Origin: Bacillus sp. REN3
GTDB taxonomy: Bacteria; Bacillota; Bacilli; Bacillales; Cytobacillaceae
Direction of reading: 5' to 3'
Length of the DNA stretch: 64,000 nucleotides
NCBI RefSeq assembly: GCF_017912555.1
Contig: NZ_JAERSD010000023.1
Location: forward strand, 1 to 64,000
A model generated the notes under the pieces. The model ran no database searches. It had not been told where the DNA came from and was given only the letters and a program-made list of their open reading frames with translations. The translations under genes and the position numbers were made by a program. Below, one piece after another: positions 54,953 through 63,293 of this stretch (position 1 is the stretch's first letter; each line of letters opens with the position of its first letter).

Positions 54953-55576
54953 TTATGGAACCAAGTCTTGGTTTCTGGGAGGAATGCGGTCATCCCTTTT
55001 TCGGTCGTTGATTTTCTTTTCCGTTCCACTAAGGAAATTGCGGATATTGGATCGGTGGAGGAAAACGAGCAAGAAAGTAAATCCGAGGAAAAGGAATCCA
55101 TGGGAATAATCAGCAGAGATCAACGAATGGGCAAACAGGGCAAGCCCGACTGAAATGGATCCAAAGAAAACATATTTGGTTGCGAACGTCACCAGAAAAA
55201 ATGCCAGATAAGCGATGAAAAACATCTCAAGGTCGGCAACCAGGAGCGTACCTGCCGTAGTGGCAATCGCCTTTCCTCCCCGGAGGCCAGCAAAAACCGG
55301 AAAACAGTGGCCGACTACGGCAATCAGCCCTGTGTACAGCGGATCGATCGACAGGTTGAAAAGCAAAGGGAGCGATGCCGCAAGCATGCCTTTTGCGACA
55401 TCAACCAGCAGGACAGTAACCGCCGCCCTTTTCCCGAGTACCCTGAATGTGTTCGTCGCGCCTGGATTTTTGCTGCCATGATCCCTGATATCTACATTGA
55501 AAAAACATTTGCCTATCAATAAAGCTGTCGGAATCGATCCAATCAAATAAGCAGCTAAAACAATGATCCACGTCAT
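54953..55576 (-). CDS. plsY: Glycerol-3-phosphate acyltransferase PlsY-like
   Basis: 207 aa with about five membrane segments. All three PlsY motifs are present: YLIGSIPTALLIGKCFF (motif 1), GSKNPGATNTFRVLGKRAAV (motif 2, phosphate loop) and GHCFPVFAGLRGGKAIATTAG-type motif 3. Transfers an acyl group from acyl-phosphate to glycerol-3-phosphate, the first step of phospholipid synthesis. Start ATG 55576 has AAGGGTG upstream; a GTG three codons earlier is possible. The Arg/Lys-rich C-terminus is longer than usual. It could be a second PlsY paralogue, since the main copy usually sits next to parE in bacilli. Confidence 0.85.
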   Translation of the reverse strand: MTWIIVLAAYLIGSIPTALLIGKCFFNVDIRDHGSKNPGATNTFRVLGKRAAVTVLLVDVAKGMLAASLPLLFNLSIDPLYTGLIAVVGHCFPVFAGLRGGKAIATTAGTLLVADLEMFFIAYLAFFLVTFATKYVFFGSISVGLALFAHSLISADYSHGFLFLGFTFLLVFLHRSNIRNFLSGTEKKINDRKRDDRIPPRNQDLVP

Positions 55577-55599
55577 ATCATTCACCCTTAGTCGAAATG

Positions 55600-56487
55600 T
55601 TAATGGAGATTTGTCTTCATCCCGTTATCCTGGCTGATCAAATCTTCATATAAGTAGACAAAACCTACAGCAGCCCTGTCAGCATGAGCAGGATAGTGGC
55701 ATTCAAGAGCAATCCCTGTTTCGATTGCCAGCAGCCTGAAAATCTCCATCGTTTCCTTCATGGCCTTCAAGGTATTCGTCCGTTCGTAATTAGTGAAAAT
55801 CTTTGAAAAGGATTCGATGAGCCTTGGGTCGGCCCAATCTTCGATGAAACGGCCATTGTGCCATGGTGCATGATTCAGCACGGCAATCGCATGCCATTCC
55901 GCCATGGTCGTGAGCAGTCCCTTCAAGTTGCCATCGAGGCACGCACGGGCAACCCAATCTTCGCCGCGGAGCATTTTCTTTGCCTGCCAGACAATGTGAT
56001 ACCAGAAATCATTGACGGCGTTCGTGTATTCATCCTGCGAGGGGAGAGGCCTGGTTGATGGCAGGACACTTTGAAGCTTGATCAAATCGGTTACGCCTGT
56101 TTTATCGAACAGGATCCGGTAACCTTTTTTGAACAACTGCTGAACTTCTTCATCTTTGATCTGATGGGAGAAGTCATCAGGAGACAGGAGAGCGAAATCT
56201 ACATCCAGATATGGGTCGAACATGACGCGCCGCTCAATGCCATCCCCGATTGTCGTTTTTTCAAGAAAAGTGATGGAATAGGGGTGAATCTCCTCAAGCC
56301 ATTCTTCAGAATAAATGTACTTTTCCGGCTGTCCGGTCAAAACGATGATGTCCAGGTCAGACCATTCATCGGCCGGCAGTTCCGACCTTGCCCTTGAACC
56401 AATGATAATGGCAGCCTCAATTTCTTCTTGCTCCTGGGCCCAGCTGACAAAACGAGAAACAAGATCTTCAAAGGTAAATAGCTCCAT
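55600..56487 (-). CDS. Aminoglycoside 6-adenylyltransferase-like protein (AadK/ANT(6) family)
   Basis: 295 aa, the length of AadK. Nucleotidyltransferase motif: AAIIIGSRARSELPADEWSD followed by LDIIVLTGQ (Gly-Ser plus Asp-x-Asp), then MFDPYLDVDFALLSPDDF with the third acidic residue. The C-terminal helical domain (NDFWYHIVWQAKKMLRGEDW) matches streptomycin adenylyltransferases. Chromosomal copies in bacilli may give low streptomycin resistance or have another native substrate. Start ATG 56487 has AAGGAG 9 nt upstream; the GTG-type frame above is not used. Same strand as plsY, 23 nt upstream of it, so probably co-transcribed. Confidence 0.85.
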   Translation of the reverse strand: MELFTFEDLVSRFVSWAQEQEEIEAAIIIGSRARSELPADEWSDLDIIVLTGQPEKYIYSEEWLEEIHPYSITFLEKTTIGDGIERRVMFDPYLDVDFALLSPDDFSHQIKDEEVQQLFKKGYRILFDKTGVTDLIKLQSVLPSTRPLPSQDEYTNAVNDFWYHIVWQAKKMLRGEDWVARACLDGNLKGLLTTMAEWHAIAVLNHAPWHNGRFIEDWADPRLIESFSKIFTNYERTNTLKAMKETMEIFRLLAIETGIALECHYPAHADRAAVGFVYLYEDLISQDNGMKTNLH

Positions 56488-56740
56488 GCTCGCAGGCTCC
56501 TTAATTTTTTTATTATTCACTCTTTCTGTATTGTAAAAAATATTCAGCGTGAATGGAACTGTTTTTAAAAATCAATTCTTACTTTTTGCTTAAAAAATCG
56601 CCATTCCCTTTGGCAAAATGCTTAAAAAGGTTTATGATATATCCGGTAGTATAGGAAGGACAGGCAATTGCTTGTCCGCGTAAATTGAGCTATGATGTAA
56701 AATGATGGAATCTAAAACCATATTAATTAGGATGATGGGT

Positions 56741-57682
56741 ATGAAAAGGGCTAGAATCATTTATAATCCAACCTCAGGCCGTGAAATTTTCAAGAAAAGC
56801 CTGGCTGATGTTCTCGTGAAACTGGAGAATGCCGGCTATGAAACCTCCTGCCACGCGACAACGGGCGAAGGGGATGCAACACATGCAGCAAGGATTGCTG
56901 TCGAGCGCCGTTACGACCTCGTAATCGCTGCTGGCGGTGACGGAACGATCAATGAGGTGGTCAACGGGATCGCTGAGCAAGAATACCGTCCGCAGCTGGG
57001 CATCATTCCAGTCGGAACAACGAATGACTTCGCGCGTGCGCTCCATATCCCAAGGGACATCGAGGCAGCAGTCGACATCATTACCAAGGGCGAAACGATT
57101 CCGGTCGATGTCGGACGGATCAACGATAAATATTTTATAAACATTGCAGGCGGCGGCAGGCTGACAGAACTGACCTATGAAGTCCCAAGCAAGCTGAAGA
57201 CCATGCTGGGCCAACTCGCCTATTATTTAAAAGGAATCGAGATGCTTCCTTCTTTGCGGGCATCGAAAGTGACGATCGAGTACGATGGCAAGCTGTTCGA
57301 AGGAGAGGTCATGATGTTCCTCGTTGGCCTGACGAATTCCGTCGGAGGCTTTGAACGCCTGGCACCGAACTCCTCGATCAATGATGGCATGTTCTCGCTG
57401 CTGATCCTGAAGAAGACGAACCTTGCCGATTTCATCCGGATCGCGACACTTGCTGTCCGGGGCGAGCACATCAACGATCCTGGCGTTATCTATACCCAGG
57501 CGAACCGGATCAAGGTCCACTCAAAAGAAACCGTCCTGCTGAACCTGGATGGTGAATACGGCGGCACCCTGCCGGCAGAATTCGAAAACCTGTACAGGCA
57601 CATCCGCGTATTCGTGCCACTGGACGAAATCCGCCCGGAAGACCGTCCTGAAAACCTGGAACTCAATTTCAAAGCAGAATGA
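56741..57682 (+). CDS. dagK: Diacylglycerol kinase (DgkB/YerQ family)
   Basis: 313-aa soluble lipid kinase that returns diacylglycerol, released by lipoteichoic-acid synthesis, to phosphatidic acid. Motifs: RARIIYNPTSGREIF at the N-terminus, IAAGGDGTINEVVNGI (nucleotide-binding GGDGT), GIIPVGTTNDFARALHI, and LLNLDGEYGG near the C-terminus. Start ATG 56741 has AGGATGATGGGT upstream. In B. subtilis the homologue follows gatCAB; here five genes intervene. Own terminator downstream. Confidence 0.94.
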   Translation: MKRARIIYNPTSGREIFKKSLADVLVKLENAGYETSCHATTGEGDATHAARIAVERRYDLVIAAGGDGTINEVVNGIAEQEYRPQLGIIPVGTTNDFARALHIPRDIEAAVDIITKGETIPVDVGRINDKYFINIAGGGRLTELTYEVPSKLKTMLGQLAYYLKGIEMLPSLRASKVTIEYDGKLFEGEVMMFLVGLTNSVGGFERLAPNSSINDGMFSLLILKKTNLADFIRIATLAVRGEHINDPGVIYTQANRIKVHSKETVLLNLDGEYGGTLPAEFENLYRHIRVFVPLDEIRPEDRPENLELNFKAE

Positions 57683-57684
57683 CG

Positions 57685-57714
57685 GATCGCTCCTTTTATG
57701 GGAGCGATTTTTTA
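57685..57714 (+). terminator. Terminator after dagK
   Basis: Stem ATCGCTCC/GGAGCGAT with loop TTTTATG and a run of five or more T. Confidence 0.92.
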
Positions 57715-57857
57715 ATAGAAAACGACTTTGTGGCGATGGCGACCGAACCGGCGATAGGGAATGAAAAACAGGGCGGCAGCAGCAGGTGCTGTTGATAGTG
57801 GGAGGATTCCCCGGTATCATTGCATAGAAGGATCGCTGGATTACTCGAAAAAGGGAA

Positions 57858-58010
57858 ATGGGCGTATTATTCATCATCGGCCAAGATTTTCTGGATAACG
57901 ATAACTTCGAACAAAAACGAATCCATCACATGACGGAAGGACTGGAAAAAAAGTACCTCGATCCTTCGGTATATAAAATTTGCCAGCAAATCATAAATGA
58001 AAGAAAATAA
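57858..58010 (+). CDS. Possible small protein, 50 aa
   Basis: Open frame from ATG 57858 with AAAAGGGAA immediately upstream (spacing rather short), ending 42 nt before pncA. It reads MGVLFIIGQDFLDNDNFEQ at the start and ends in a helical, charged stretch (TEGLEKKYLDPSVYKICQQ). No family recognised; amino-acid use looks protein-like but a shifted frame overlaps it. May be the first gene of the pncAB unit or chance. Confidence 0.35.
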   Translation: MGVLFIIGQDFLDNDNFEQKRIHHMTEGLEKKYLDPSVYKICQQIINERK

Positions 58011-58052
58011 AGATAACTGGAATGATAATAAGATAAAGGATGTGGGTACATA

Positions 58053-58604
58053 ATGGTTAAAAAGGCATTGATTAACGTTGATTACACTTATGATTTCGTT
58101 GCGGACGACGGGGCCCTGACATGCGGTGTCCCAGGCCAGGCAATCGAGGAGAACCTGGTGGGCATCACGAAGGAATTCATCGAGAATGGTGATTTTGTTG
58201 TTTTTGCGATCGATGTGCATGATGAGGGCGATGAATTCCATCCGGAAACAAAGCTATACCCGCCGCATAATATCCGCGGGACAAAAGGAAGGAATCTGTA
58301 CGGTAGCCTCCAGGCGGTTTATGAAGAAAACAAGCACCTTGACCATGTAGATTATATCGATAAAACAAGGTATTCTGCCTTTGCGGGTACAGACCTTGAA
58401 ATCAAACTGCGGGAGCGGGGCATCACCGAAATCCATCTTGTCGGCGTCTGTACCGATATATGCGTGCTTCATACAGCAGTCGATGCTTACAATAAGGGGT
58501 TTAAGGTTATTGTCTATAAGAATGCGGTTGCTTCCTTTGACCAGGTTGGCCATGAGTGGTCGCTCCGCCATTTCGAGAGCTCAATCGGGGCAGAGGTAAG
58601 GTAA
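58053..58604 (+). CDS. pncA: Nicotinamidase
   Basis: 183 aa, isochorismatase-like cysteine hydrolase. Catalytic triad readable as Asp10 (LINVDYTYDF), Lys104 (DKTRYSAFAGTDLE) and Cys133 (VGVCTDICVLHTAVDAYNKG). Metal-binding DVHDEGDEFHPETKLYPPHN is also present. Hydrolyses nicotinamide to nicotinate, which PncB then uses. Very similar in layout to B. subtilis PncA (YueJ). 75 nt before pncB. Confidence 0.95.
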   Translation: MVKKALINVDYTYDFVADDGALTCGVPGQAIEENLVGITKEFIENGDFVVFAIDVHDEGDEFHPETKLYPPHNIRGTKGRNLYGSLQAVYEENKHLDHVDYIDKTRYSAFAGTDLEIKLRERGITEIHLVGVCTDICVLHTAVDAYNKGFKVIVYKNAVASFDQVGHEWSLRHFESSIGAEVR

Positions 58605-58679
58605 TAGCTCAAGTGATAAGAAGGAATCGCTCCGGCAAGGAAGCCGAACAGGATTCCGACTGGATGTGGAGGTTTTTGG

Positions 58680-60152
58680 ATGAGTACGAAATATACAGAC
58701 GACAGCTTGATGCTGCATACAGATTTATACCAGATCAATATGATGGAAACATACTGGCGCGATGGTGTGCACAATCGCCGCGCGGTATTTGATCTTTATT
58801 TCCGCAAGCTCCCTTTTGGGAATGGGTACGCAGTGTTTGCCGGGCTTGAGCGGATCATCAATTTTATTGAAGGTTTTGGATTTACAGATCAAGATATCCA
58901 ATATTTAAGGGAAGAGGCCAAATACGGTGAGGATTTTCTCGAGTACCTTAAAGGCTTGCGCTTTTCGGGTTCGATCAGGGCGATGCAGGAGGGCGAGCTT
59001 GTTTTTGCCAACCAGCCGCTTGTAAGGGTCGATGCCCCGCTTGCCGAGGCCCAGCTAATTGAAACGGCGCTGTTGAATATCGTGAACTACCAGACACTGA
59101 TCGCAACGAAGGCATCCAGGATCAAGCAGGTTGTCGGAGATGAAATCGCGATGGAATTCGGTTCCCGCCGCGCACATGAAATGGATGCAGCCATCTGGGG
59201 CACGCGCGCCGCTTACATCGGTGGCTTCGATTCGACAAGCAATGTCCGGGCAGGCAAACTGTTCGGGATTCCTATTGCAGGAACGCATGCCCATTCAATG
59301 GTCCAGGCATACAAGGATGATTATCTCGCTTTTAAAAAATACGCCGAAACGCATAAAGACTGCGTTTTCCTTGTCGATACCTACGATACGCTCCGATCAG
59401 GAGTGCCGAACGCCATCCGGGTCGCAAAGGAATTTGGCGACAAAATCAACTTTATCGGCATCCGCCTCGACAGCGGGGACCTTGCCTATTTATCGAAGGA
59501 AGCCCGCAGGATGCTGGATGAAGCGGGGTTCAAGGACGCAAAAATCGTTGCCTCAAGCGACCTGGACGAGCATACGATCATGAACCTGAAGGCCCAGGGA
59601 GCGAAAATCGATACATGGGGGATAGGGACGAAGCTGATCACTGCCTATGACCAGGCTGCCCTCGGAGCCGTTTATAAAATGGTTTCGATCGAGAATGAAA
59701 ACGGCGAGATGGAGGATACGATCAAGATTTCCTCCAACCCGGAAAAAGTCACGACACCAGGCATTAAAAATGTCTACCGAATCATCAATAAATCGAATAA
59801 CCGCTCAGAAGGGGACTACATCACGCTTGAAGACGAAAAGCCCCAGCAGGAAAGGCGCCTCAAGATGTTCCATCCGGTCCACACATTCGTGAGCAAATTC
59901 GTTAAAAACTTCGACGCGAGAGATCTTCACGATGATATTTACAAAGAGGGCAAGCTCGTTTACAAACAGCCGACACTCGATGAAATCCGCTCCCATTCCA
60001 AGTTCTGCCTTAGCGTATTATGGGACGAATACAAACGGATCCTCAACCCGGAAGAATATCCAGTAGACCTCAGCCAGAAATGCTGGGACAATAAAATGCA
60101 GAATATCGAAGCAGTGAAGGAAAAAGTGGCAGAGATGATCGCGGGAAAATAA
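58680..60152 (+). CDS. pncB: Nicotinate phosphoribosyltransferase
   Basis: 490 aa, normal length. Forms nicotinate mononucleotide from nicotinate, PRPP and ATP in NAD salvage. Signature FGSRRAHEMDAAIWGTRAAY (near 160) is followed by GTHAHSMVQAYKDDYLAF with the phosphorylated-His region, and IRLDSGDLAYLSKEARRMLD for PRPP binding. GTGGAGGTTTTTGG precedes ATG 58680. Works directly with PncA. Confidence 0.96.
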   Translation: MSTKYTDDSLMLHTDLYQINMMETYWRDGVHNRRAVFDLYFRKLPFGNGYAVFAGLERIINFIEGFGFTDQDIQYLREEAKYGEDFLEYLKGLRFSGSIRAMQEGELVFANQPLVRVDAPLAEAQLIETALLNIVNYQTLIATKASRIKQVVGDEIAMEFGSRRAHEMDAAIWGTRAAYIGGFDSTSNVRAGKLFGIPIAGTHAHSMVQAYKDDYLAFKKYAETHKDCVFLVDTYDTLRSGVPNAIRVAKEFGDKINFIGIRLDSGDLAYLSKEARRMLDEAGFKDAKIVASSDLDEHTIMNLKAQGAKIDTWGIGTKLITAYDQAALGAVYKMVSIENENGEMEDTIKISSNPEKVTTPGIKNVYRIINKSNNRSEGDYITLEDEKPQQERRLKMFHPVHTFVSKFVKNFDARDLHDDIYKEGKLVYKQPTLDEIRSHSKFCLSVLWDEYKRILNPEEYPVDLSQKCWDNKMQNIEAVKEKVAEMIAGK

Positions 60153-60158
60153 AATGGA

Positions 60159-60187
60159 GGGCTGCTCATAGAGGGCAGCCCTTATTC
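60159..60187 (+). terminator. Terminator after pncB
   Basis: 8-bp stem AGGGCTGC/GCAGCCCT with loop TCATAGAG or so and a short T-rich tail TTATT. Confidence 0.7.
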
Positions 60188-60284
60188 ATGGCCAGAACGC
60201 TTTATAAAACAGGGACCCATTCCGTCAAACTTGCTAAACTGCGCCAGGAACTTCGTATGCGGGTCAATCCCCTGGAAGTGGATT

Positions 60285-60725
60285 GCTGAAGTAGACTTGT
60301 TTGTGGCAATCGACTTTTCGGCAGCAACTGGACTTTTTGTTTGTGGGAACCGATTTTTCGGCAGTAGCTGGATTTTTTGTTTGTGGAAACCGTTTTTCGG
60401 CAGCAGCTGGACTTTTTGTTTGTAGCAATCGACTTTCCGGCAGCAACTGGACTTTTTGTTTGTGGGAACCGATTTTTCGGCAGCAACTGGACTTTTTGTT
60501 TGTGGAAACCGATTTTTCGGCAGTAGCTGGATTTTTCGTTTGTGGGAACCGATTTTTCGGCAGCAACTAGACTTTTTGTTTGTGTAAACCGATTTTTCGG
60601 CAGCAACTGGATTTTTGTTTGTGTAAACCGATTTTTCGGCAGCAACTGGATTTTTTGTTTGTGTAAACCGATTTTTCGGTAGTAACTGGATTTTTCGTTT
60701 GTGGGAACCGACTTTCCGGCAGAAG
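60285..60725. repeat. 40-bp tandem repeat, about eleven copies
   Basis: The CGGCAG(C/T)A core occurs at 60319, 60359, 60398, 60438, 60478, 60518, 60558, 60598, 60637, 60677 and 60717, i.e. every 40 bp with two 39-bp steps. Consensus halves are CGATTTTTCGGCAGCAACTG and GACTTTTTGTTTGTGGGAAC. Frames stay open on the minus strand, but since 40 is not a multiple of 3 the encoded peptide cycles through three versions, which argues against a protein. Confidence 0.92.
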
Positions 60726-60889
60726 CCGGGGTCTTTGCATCGAGAAGTCTTCATTCTGCAGTAAGTTAGGGCTTTGCTAAGGGAATCAATCACCAAGACA
60801 GGGCCTTCGTTTGGAGCAGTCAATCCCCCAGAATCCCTCAATGGAGCAGTCAGCATTCCGCAGAATTTTGGCAAGCCTCGCATGAGGAT

Positions 60890-61010
60890 ATCAATCTCCC
60901 GATCAGACCTGATAATCTCCCAATTGAAAGCTGGAATCTCCCAAACAGGAGGATTATTCATTCCAAACTAGCGGATATTCTTCCAATAAAACTCCGGAAT
61001 CTCCCGTCCC
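60890..61010 (-). repeat. 21-bp GGGAGAAT/GGGAGATT array, inverted orientation
   Basis: On the + strand the complement AATCTCCC or ATTCTTCC ends at 60900, 60921, 60942, 60984 and 61005, all in steps of 21 bp; the box expected at 60963 is degenerate (ATTCATTCC). On the minus strand this reads GGGAGATT boxes, the same family as at 19.5, 28.9 and 45.4 kb but pointing the other way relative to the flanking genes. Confidence 0.8.
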
Positions 61011-61123
61011 TCCTTTTTCTGGAAAAACCAAGAAGTTTCATCCCAACATCTAAACTGTTAAAATAAAATTGTTAATCTTGCAATATCGCCTCTATTTTTC
61101 CACACAGAAAGGAGTTCCCCATT

Positions 61124-63253
61124 TTGCTACAAAAAGCCCAAGAATTATTGCAGCGCCATTTTGGATATCCATCTTTCCGCCATGGACAGGAGCAGGCGAT
61201 CCGCTCGGTGCTGGATGGAAAGAACACTGTTTGCGTGATGCCGACAGGAGGAGGGAAGTCGATTGTCTATCAAATTCCTGCTCTCGTACTGCCGGGCACG
61301 ACGATTGTCATTTCTCCACTGATATCACTGATGAAAGATCAGGTCGATACATTGATCCAGCATGGCATCCCAGCTACATATATCAACAGCACCCTTACAG
61401 CCGGTGAAACAGCGGCAAGGATGAATGACGCGAGGAACGGCAAGTATAAGCTATTGTATATAGCGCCTGAACGGCTTGGTTCCTGGGAGTTCATGGATGA
61501 TCTTCAGGACATGGATATTCCGCTGGTCGCTGTCGACGAGGCACACTGTATTTCCCAGTGGGGGCATGACTTCCGGCCGAGCTACCTGCAAATTTCCGGT
61601 CTCGCCGATCGCCTGCCGAAACAGCCAATCGTGCTCGCCTTGACAGCCACTGCGACGCCAAAGGTAAGGGAAGATATTTGCGCTTCTTTAAAAATTCGAC
61701 CTGAGAACACAGTGATGACAGGATTTGAGCGGAAGAACCTAAGCTTTTCGGTTGTAAAAGGGCAGGACAAAGCCGCATTTTTAAAAGAGTTTGTGAAGAA
61801 GAACGAAAAGGAAGCAGGGATCATCTATGCGGCGACCAGGAAGACAGTCGACAAACTGCACGAATGGCTCTTGAAGCAAGGCTTCAACGCAGCCCGCTAC
61901 CACGCAGGCATGAATGATGATGAGCGAAACAGCGAGCAGGAGCGATTTTTACAGGACGAGGCGTCGGTAATGGTCGCGACTTCAGCCTTCGGGATGGGGA
62001 TTGACAAGAGCAATATCCGGTACGTCGTCCATTTCCAGCTGCCGAAAAATATGGAAAGCTACTATCAGGAGGCCGGACGTGCAGGACGGGACGGTTTGGA
62101 CAGTGAATGCATCGTGCTATACTCGTCGCAGGATGTCCAGGTCCAGCGTTACCTAATTGACCAGACAGCTGACCGCGAACGGGTCGCGCCTGAGCTGGAA
62201 AAACTGCAGCAGATGGTCGGCTACTGCCATACCGAGGAATGCCTGCAATCCTATATTCTCCATTACTTTGGCGAAGCCGAATCCGTGACATGCGGCCGCT
62301 GCGGCAACTGTACCGATTCCCGGGAAATGCAGGATGTCACGAAGGAAACGCAAATGGTGCTGTCTTGCATCATCCGGATGGGGCAGAAGTTCGGAAAGGC
62401 GATGACCGCCAATGTCCTGACAGGCTCTCGGAACAAGAAGGTCATCGAGTTTGGATTCGATAAGCTCCCGACTTATGGATTGTTGAAGGACCGCAGCAGC
62501 AAGCAAGTGACCGACCTGATTGAATTCCTTATTTCCCAGGAACTGATTGGCGTCGAGCATGGAACCTATCCGACGATTTTCGTGCCGGAAAAAGGAAAGG
62601 AAGTCCTGCTCGGCAAAGTGCAGGTTTTCCGGAAAGAAGCTGTCCAGGTCAAGCAGGTCGCCAATGATGATCCGTTATTCGAGGAACTGCGAGTTGTCCG
62701 CAAAAAAATCGCCGACGCGGAGAATGTACCGCCATTCATGATTTTCTCGGATTCCTCGCTGAAGGATATGTGCCTGAAGCTGCCGAGGAACGGCGACGAA
62801 TTCCTGAAGGTCAGCGGCGTGGGAGAGCATAAACTGACGAAGTTCGGTGCGCCATTCATCGAGGCGATTGATTCGTTCTGTGAGGCGAATCCGGACAGGC
62901 AGCCAGAGCTGAACGCAGTTTCGGCGCCGCCAAAACCGGCGAGGAAAGCGATAACTGACTCCCATCTGGAAACATATAAGCTTCATCACGAGGAGAAGCT
63001 GAGAGTGGCTGAAATAGCAGGGAGGCGGGAGCTGGCCGAAAGTACGATTGAAAACCATCTGATCCAGTGCATCCAGCAGGGAATGGTAGTCGACTATTCG
63101 TTGCTGATCCCTGATCAATATGTCACTGAACTTGAGCAGGCCGTGGCTGAAGCCGGACGTGACAAACTCAAGCCGATAAAGGAACTCCTGCCGGATGAAG
63201 TGAGCTATTTCATGATCAAAGCATTTTTATATCGGATGAAGGTTGGAGTATAG
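61124..63253 (+). CDS. recQ: ATP-dependent DNA helicase RecQ
   Basis: 709 aa, 3'-5' superfamily 2 helicase for recombination and repair. Domain order: helicase core with Walker A CVMPTGGGKSIVYQIPA (about 38-54) and DEAH box VAVDEAHCISQWGHDFRPSY (near 138); motif VI HFQLPKNMESYYQEAGRAGRD; Zn-binding Cys set around CHTEECLQSYILHYFG and CGRCGNCTD (367-396); winged helix (RQC); HRDC domain; C-terminal helix-turn-helix region (KLHHEEKLRVAEIAGRRELA). Longer than the about 590-aa B. subtilis RecQ. Start is TTG 61124, with AGAAAGGAG about 10 nt upstream. Monocistronic. Confidence 0.94.
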   Translation: MLQKAQELLQRHFGYPSFRHGQEQAIRSVLDGKNTVCVMPTGGGKSIVYQIPALVLPGTTIVISPLISLMKDQVDTLIQHGIPATYINSTLTAGETAARMNDARNGKYKLLYIAPERLGSWEFMDDLQDMDIPLVAVDEAHCISQWGHDFRPSYLQISGLADRLPKQPIVLALTATATPKVREDICASLKIRPENTVMTGFERKNLSFSVVKGQDKAAFLKEFVKKNEKEAGIIYAATRKTVDKLHEWLLKQGFNAARYHAGMNDDERNSEQERFLQDEASVMVATSAFGMGIDKSNIRYVVHFQLPKNMESYYQEAGRAGRDGLDSECIVLYSSQDVQVQRYLIDQTADRERVAPELEKLQQMVGYCHTEECLQSYILHYFGEAESVTCGRCGNCTDSREMQDVTKETQMVLSCIIRMGQKFGKAMTANVLTGSRNKKVIEFGFDKLPTYGLLKDRSSKQVTDLIEFLISQELIGVEHGTYPTIFVPEKGKEVLLGKVQVFRKEAVQVKQVANDDPLFEELRVVRKKIADAENVPPFMIFSDSSLKDMCLKLPRNGDEFLKVSGVGEHKLTKFGAPFIEAIDSFCEANPDRQPELNAVSAPPKPARKAITDSHLETYKLHHEEKLRVAEIAGRRELAESTIENHLIQCIQQGMVVDYSLLIPDQYVTELEQAVAEAGRDKLKPIKELLPDEVSYFMIKAFLYRMKVGV

Positions 63254-63262
63254 AAGATTTTG

Positions 63263-63293
63263 AAGGCGGGGCTGTGGAGCTCCGTCTTATTTG
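63263..63293 (+). terminator. Terminator after recQ
   Basis: 11-bp stem AAGGCGGGGCT/AGCTCCGTCTT (two G-T pairs) with a GTGG loop and ATTTG tail. Confidence 0.7.

Noticed and set aside
60182-60961. Minus-strand frame of 259 codons encoding 13-residue-like repeats in the 40-bp array
   Set aside because: A 40-bp unit rotates the frame, so three unrelated peptides alternate; no ribosome-binding site; runs through the pncB terminator and the 21-bp array.
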